From: Methanolinea sp.
GTDB lineage: Archaea; Halobacteriota; Methanomicrobia; Methanomicrobiales; Methanospirillaceae
NCBI GenBank assembly: GCA_030019395.1
Contig: JASEES010000004.1
Span: 369 to 64,368 of the forward strand
DNA length: 64,000 bases
Direction of reading: 5' to 3'
Shown here piece by piece: positions 60,957-64,000 of the stretch. The notes beneath the pieces are model-generated. The model saw only the letters and a list, made by a program, of their open reading frames with translations. It was not told the origin of the DNA and did no database searches. Position 1 is the first letter of the stretch, and each line of letters begins with the position of its first letter. The translations under genes and the position numbers were made by a program.

Positions 60957-61754
60957 TTATTTCCCCTGCTGCTCTGCCAAATCTTCTATAGCGATACCGG
61001 GGTGATGGTACCTCCTCCTCCCCACTGTCTTTTCCGCCTGGATGGCATTCGTAGGACAGCACTGGATGCACGCCATGCACTGCTCGCAGTGGTGGAGCCA
61101 TGCCGGGCGGTCGTTCTCTATCCTGATGTTGTCAACAGGGCATACCCGTGCGCATGTCCCGCACCCGTTGCACCTGTCATCAACGAAAAATTTTGCATCT
61201 GCCCCGTGAACATGGCGTATGAACCGGGAATACACCAGGTGATGGACGAGGGCTGCAACCGGAGACCACGGAGGAAATACCTTTTTTCCTGCCTTCACCA
61301 TCTCACCAATCTCTTTGGTACGGCTGCCTGATTTCATGAGAGTCCTTTCGAGTGACTCCATGTCCGGTGCATCGTACATAAGTATGTAGTTTCCCGGCAT
61401 CCGGATGGAGAACGCAGCATCAAGGCCCCTCTTTCCGGGCCCGCCTTTCAGAATGTGATCGAGCTGGCTGGAGGCGGCAGAAGCTCCCGTTCCCCCCATG
61501 GTGATAACCGAGAACGTGTACCTGGCATGGGAGAGGTCAAGCCTTTGAGCGAATTCCGCAACGATGGAGGGGAGGCCGAAGAAATAAAGCGGGTTTACAA
61601 TACCGACACGATCGGAACGTGGTTCTATTGGCCCGCCTTTTTTCATTTCAGAGACGATAGGTACGAGTGTACAGTCACCGATAACAGAAGAAAGCCCCCT
61701 GGCGACTGCAAGGGAATTACCCGTCCCGGTGAAATAGTAAAGAATTGTTTCCAT
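60957..61754 (-). CDS. Flavodoxin-ferredoxin fusion (EFR1 type)
   Basis: 265 aa. The N-terminal flavodoxin-like domain has YYFTGTGNSLAVA (FMN phosphate loop, residues 7-19) and NPLYFFGLPSIVAEF. The C-terminal part holds two 4Fe-4S motifs: CNGCGTCARVCPVDNI near 190 and CEQCMACIQCCPTNAI near 215. It is an electron carrier, probably membrane-free, of the EFR1 group. It is preceded by the ThiS/MoaD-like gene on the same strand with a 91-bp gap. Confidence 0.88.
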   Translation of the reverse strand: METILYYFTGTGNSLAVARGLSSVIGDCTLVPIVSEMKKGGPIEPRSDRVGIVNPLYFFGLPSIVAEFAQRLDLSHARYTFSVITMGGTGASAASSQLDHILKGGPGKRGLDAAFSIRMPGNYILMYDAPDMESLERTLMKSGSRTKEIGEMVKAGKKVFPPWSPVAALVHHLVYSRFIRHVHGADAKFFVDDRCNGCGTCARVCPVDNIRIENDRPAWLHHCEQCMACIQCCPTNAIQAEKTVGRRRYHHPGIAIEDLAEQQGK

Positions 61755-61845
61755 GGATTCTCACGAATCTGTTTGGAACAGGGAGTTAAAAAGGACAGGG
61801 GAGTTTTCCATCCCGGCCGACTGGGGCCCCTTCAAAAACCGGGTG

Positions 61846-62055
61846 TTATCCCCGCGAGCACGTGGAGACGATATCGACCTCTTCCTCCCGGATGACGCTG
61901 TCCTGCGGGAGACTCTTTCCCCCGTGCAGGATCAGGACCGTATCGGGAATAATGCCGATCGAGAGGAGGGCTTCCTCGTACGTTGTTCCTTCCGCCCCGG
62001 TATACTCGACGATTTGATGCCCGGGGATGATACGGAACCTGCATTTTGCTCCCAT
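61846..62055 (-). CDS. ThiS/MoaD-like small sulfur-carrier protein with atypical C-terminus
   Basis: 69 aa, beta-grasp pattern: CRFRIIPGHQIVEYTGAEGTTYEEAL, then VLILHGGKSLPQDSVIREEEVDIVS. It ends STCSRG rather than the Gly-Gly needed for adenylation and thiocarboxylation. It could be a degenerate carrier, a form with another activation mode, or a regulatory beta-grasp protein. The start follows an AT-rich TATA-like region at 62080-62093. Confidence 0.7.
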   Translation of the reverse strand: MGAKCRFRIIPGHQIVEYTGAEGTTYEEALLSIGIIPDTVLILHGGKSLPQDSVIREEEVDIVSTCSRG

Positions 62056-62099
62056 TCGATAGAATTATACGGGTCGCAGGGAATAATAATTACCTCTAT

Positions 62100-62184
62100 G
62101 CCGAGGTAGTCTAGTCCGGGAAGGCGGTAGCCTCGAAAGCTACTGGCGCTCTGCGCCTCGGGAGTTCAAATCTCCCCCTCGGCG
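62100..62184 (+). tRNA. tRNA-Ser (anticodon CGA)
   Basis: 85-nt class II tRNA. Acceptor GCCGAGG pairs with CCTCGGC, discriminator G. Anticodon stem GTAGC/GCTAC with loop CTCGAAA, anticodon CGA. A long variable arm and a T arm (GGGAG-TTCAAAT-CTCCC) are intact. CCA is not encoded. No intron. Confidence 0.93.
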
Positions 62185-62308
62185 CGTCCCGTTTTCATGG
62201 AAACGATCTGCCCTTCCGGCCTCGTCAGTCCCGTATCGCATATTGCTTTCCAAGATAGTCCTTTCTGGCAGGGTTCCGGAGTGAAACCGGGATAATACTC
62301 GGAAACAT

Positions 62309-62318
62309 CTTATAAGAG
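62309..62318 (+). promoter_or_regulatory. TATA box of the lipoprotein gene
   Basis: TCTTATAAGA lies 19-28 nt before the ATG at 62337, so the transcript would be leaderless or nearly so. Confidence 0.45.
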
Positions 62319-62336
62319 GGGACAGTACCTCTATGC

Positions 62337-62828
62337 ATGAAGAGATCACTCTGGATTCTTGTTGGCATCACCCTGGTCCTGTGTATCTGGATGGCCGGGT
62401 GCACGCAGCCATCGCAGGAACAGACCACGCCTGCTCCGACAACGATGCCGGTAACGACGGCAGCAACTTCCGTTCCAACGTCTCCCACGCAGGGACCTCC
62501 ACCAACGGCAGGTTATATCGAGGGTCCGTTACCTTCCCAGTACTCCGTTGAGGTCCAGGTGGACAGGAATAGAGTGGCAATTACCCCGAACATCACGGTC
62601 ACGTTCCGGGGAGGAAAGGGTATCAATTTCGTCCACTCCATGGATGTCGTCGTATCCCGATCCGACGGCCGGATTGTAACCGGTTCTCTCTACAAACCCC
62701 AGGTCAACGATTATCTGGAACTCGAAGGTACTCGTGGGACCGACAACGTCGAGGTCTTCATTAACCTGATCACGGGGGATCGCTACAGGGTGTATAACAA
62801 TCCTGAGGCGTTTCGAAGCTACAATTAA
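62337..62828 (+). CDS. Secreted lipoprotein with Thr/Pro linker
   Basis: 163 aa. Signal peptide MKRSLWILVGITLVLCIWMAG followed by a lipobox cysteine at 22 (IWMAGC), then a Thr/Pro-rich linker to about residue 60, and a beta-rich domain (YSVEVQVDRNRVAITPNITV ... GKGINFVHSMDVVVSR). It is a small extracytoplasmic lipid-anchored protein. Archaeal lipoproteins of this shape are of unknown function. 62829-63040 downstream has no gene. Confidence 0.75.
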   Translation: MKRSLWILVGITLVLCIWMAGCTQPSQEQTTPAPTTMPVTTAATSVPTSPTQGPPPTAGYIEGPLPSQYSVEVQVDRNRVAITPNITVTFRGGKGINFVHSMDVVVSRSDGRIVTGSLYKPQVNDYLELEGTRGTDNVEVFINLITGDRYRVYNNPEAFRSYN

Positions 62829-63040
62829 AACAATCAATGCCTTTTTTTAGACCTTTGATTGAAAAATGTATGCGATCCAGGGTGGCAGTCCCCCGTCTTC
62901 TTCTCCCTTAAAGGCCTGTTTTTCCCTGAACTGCCCGATGATTCTTTTTATGCCCGGCCCCCGGGATCCAACCGGCTTTGAGAGGACGGGAGTCTTTTTC
63001 AAAGACTATGGCGGGTGCATGTATCTGAAAGCGACCGCGT

Positions 63041-63745
63041 TCACTTGTACTCGCGCCGCGAATACTGGTACTTCGCGGACGACCCTCCCCGGGCAACGAT
63101 AGAGATCCATTCGTAGAGCGATTTCAGCGTTCCGAACTTTTCGTACCTGCGCATGGAGAACCCGACCCTCATGCGGCTGTCGAACACGATCCTTCCGAAC
63201 CGGATCATCCTCCGTGCAATTTCAAGGTCGTCCCCCGCATCGATACACCTGTACATGCCCGCACGCATGAATGCGTCTTTCCGGAAGGCCGTATTACAAC
63301 CGAGGGTATAGTAGAATGTACCCGTGTAATACCCCACCCGCGCAAACGTGTTGGCAAGGGCAAGCGATACGTGGTTCTTGAATGTCCTCTCGATGGGGTC
63401 CACCGGCCCATAGATCTGGACAGCACCGGGGTTTTGAGAAAAATCCTCGAGGATGACTTCCAGCCAGTTCCGGGGAATGATACAGTCCGCGTCGGTTGTC
63501 GCAACCAGGGGGCTCTTTGCTCTCATAATCCCGTCGTTCCGGGCGCCACCAACCTTCCGGCTCGTCTGGACGAAGACCAGGTCGCAGAATGGTTCGGCTT
63601 CTGCAATGGTCTCATCCTTGGACCCGCCGTCGACAACGATCAGCTCGTACTCCGACCTTGGAATGGTCTGGTGCGAAAGGGACTCGAGGCAGCGCCCGAT
63701 GTTTCCTGCCTCATTGTATGCCGGGATAATGACCGATATCTTCAT
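63041..63745 (-). CDS. Family 2 glycosyltransferase
   Basis: 234 aa. GT2 features: ISVIIPAYNEAGNIGRCLES at the start, VVDGGSKDET near residue 37, VATTDADCIIPRNWLE near 80 (metal-binding DAD) and GCNTAFRKDAFMRAG near 148 with DAGDDLEIARRM. It adds sugars to a glycan, probably for surface polysaccharide or glycoprotein. It overlaps the next gene by 4 nt (ATGA). Confidence 0.88.
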   Translation of the reverse strand: MKISVIIPAYNEAGNIGRCLESLSHQTIPRSEYELIVVDGGSKDETIAEAEPFCDLVFVQTSRKVGGARNDGIMRAKSPLVATTDADCIIPRNWLEVILEDFSQNPGAVQIYGPVDPIERTFKNHVSLALANTFARVGYYTGTFYYTLGCNTAFRKDAFMRAGMYRCIDAGDDLEIARRMIRFGRIVFDSRMRVGFSMRRYEKFGTLKSLYEWISIVARGGSSAKYQYSRREYK

Positions 63746-64000
63746 CCGATGAGCTCCCGGTAGAGCCTGACATGTTTCTCTGCAATATCCCTTATATCAA
63801 ACCTTGCCGAGAACTCCCGGGCACCCCGGGCACAGCGCCCGAGTGATCTTTCGTCCTCGAGGAGTGCGGGCACCTCGCTTCTCTCGGAAAAGTAGAGGAT
63901 GCTGTCGCCATATATATCCCGGAATTCGGGGATCTCGCGTGCGATGACGGGCAGGCCGCACGAGAGGGCTTCGAGGATCACGAGCCCGAATGTCTCCGCA
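63742..64000 (-). CDS. Glycosyltransferase family 1/4, C-terminal part only
   Basis: The frame enters from the right edge and ends at 63742. The final 86 codons read AETFGLVILEALSCGLPVIA, the nucleotide-sugar binding motif of GT1/GT4-type glycosyltransferases, then a helical end (FDIRDIAEKHVRLYREL). The N-terminal domain lies outside the window. It is coupled to the GT2 gene, suggesting a glycan-synthesis operon that continues to the right. Confidence 0.8.
   Translation of the reverse strand, partial: AETFGLVILEALSCGLPVIAREIPEFRDIYGDSILYFSERSEVPALLEDERSLGRCARGAREFSARFDIRDIAEKHVRLYRELIG

Noticed and set aside
1-64000. CRISPR, insertion sequence, prophage or toxin-antitoxin locus
   Set aside because: Looked for regularly spaced direct repeats, transposase/integrase motifs and small toxin pairs; none found. 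The only clean repeats are within the PKD gene and the tandem synthetase genes.

Overview
The window looks like chromosomal DNA of a hydrogenotrophic methanogen, most likely order Methanomicrobiales. The sequence shows moderately high GC content, an archaeal A1Ao ATP synthase operon, TATA-binding protein, thermosome, archaeal DnaG, LonB, Nob1, CarS and a tetraether-lipid-synthase-type radical SAM protein. It also carries a methanogenesis marker 14 protein and PKD/SBBP and PEGA surface proteins, which are common in this order. The genus assignment is inference. I see no rRNA, CRISPR array, insertion sequence, integrase or prophage. The region reads as conserved core genome with some lineage-specific surface and signalling genes.

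Layout. 1-2.8 kb: 3'-truncated secreted SBBP/PKD protein (minus). 3.1-7.3 kb: RPA-like protein, calcineurin-like phosphoesterase and Lhr-type helicase (plus), converging on a TATA-binding protein. 8-11.5 kb: two tandem paralogous acyl-CoA synthetases, then tRNA-Leu(CAG). 11.7-13 kb: PEGA-repeat surface protein. 13.2-16.8 kb: dihydroorotase, DUF167 protein, DnaG, UPF0058. 16.8-23.6 kb: RimK-like ATP-grasp ligase, alanine dehydrogenase family protein, a Tes-like radical SAM enzyme divergent from carS, and a packed carS-pyrE-purD-argF operon. 24-26.5 kb: marker 14 with a small partner, and two tiny membrane proteins. 26.7-28.5 kb: thiol/iron-sulfur redox genes and a beta-carbonic anhydrase. 28.7-34.8 kb: membrane acyltransferase-like protein, histidine kinase plus response regulator, adenine deaminase. 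35-44.5 kb: atpHIKECFABD followed by pgk (minus). 44.7-50.6 kb: an unrecognised ORF, a type IV pilus/archaellum-type platform and ATPase, and a divergent KaiC-like pair, one member of which has lost its P-loop lysine. 50.6-55.4 kb: lonB-tldD-pmbA-bofA-like operon (minus). 55.5-60.1 kb: prs-rtcA-nob1-gfcR-like run, then thermosome. 60.2-64 kb: archaemetzincin, flavodoxin-ferredoxin fusion, ThiS/MoaD-like protein, tRNA-Ser(CGA), lipoprotein and two glycosyltransferases, the last cut by the window end.

Functional themes are nucleotide metabolism (pyrC, pyrE, purD, prs, ade, a PyrE-like regulator), membrane lipid synthesis (carS with a tetraether synthase), energy conservation (A1Ao ATP synthase), membrane proteolysis and cell-surface assembly. 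The candidates I find most worth a second look for undescribed biology are the four-gene protease/BofA operon, the KaiC pair facing the pilus machinery, the redox cluster with a CX4CX5CX4C thioredoxin-fold-like protein, and the carS/tes lipid locus, where carS appears to start at a non-canonical codon.
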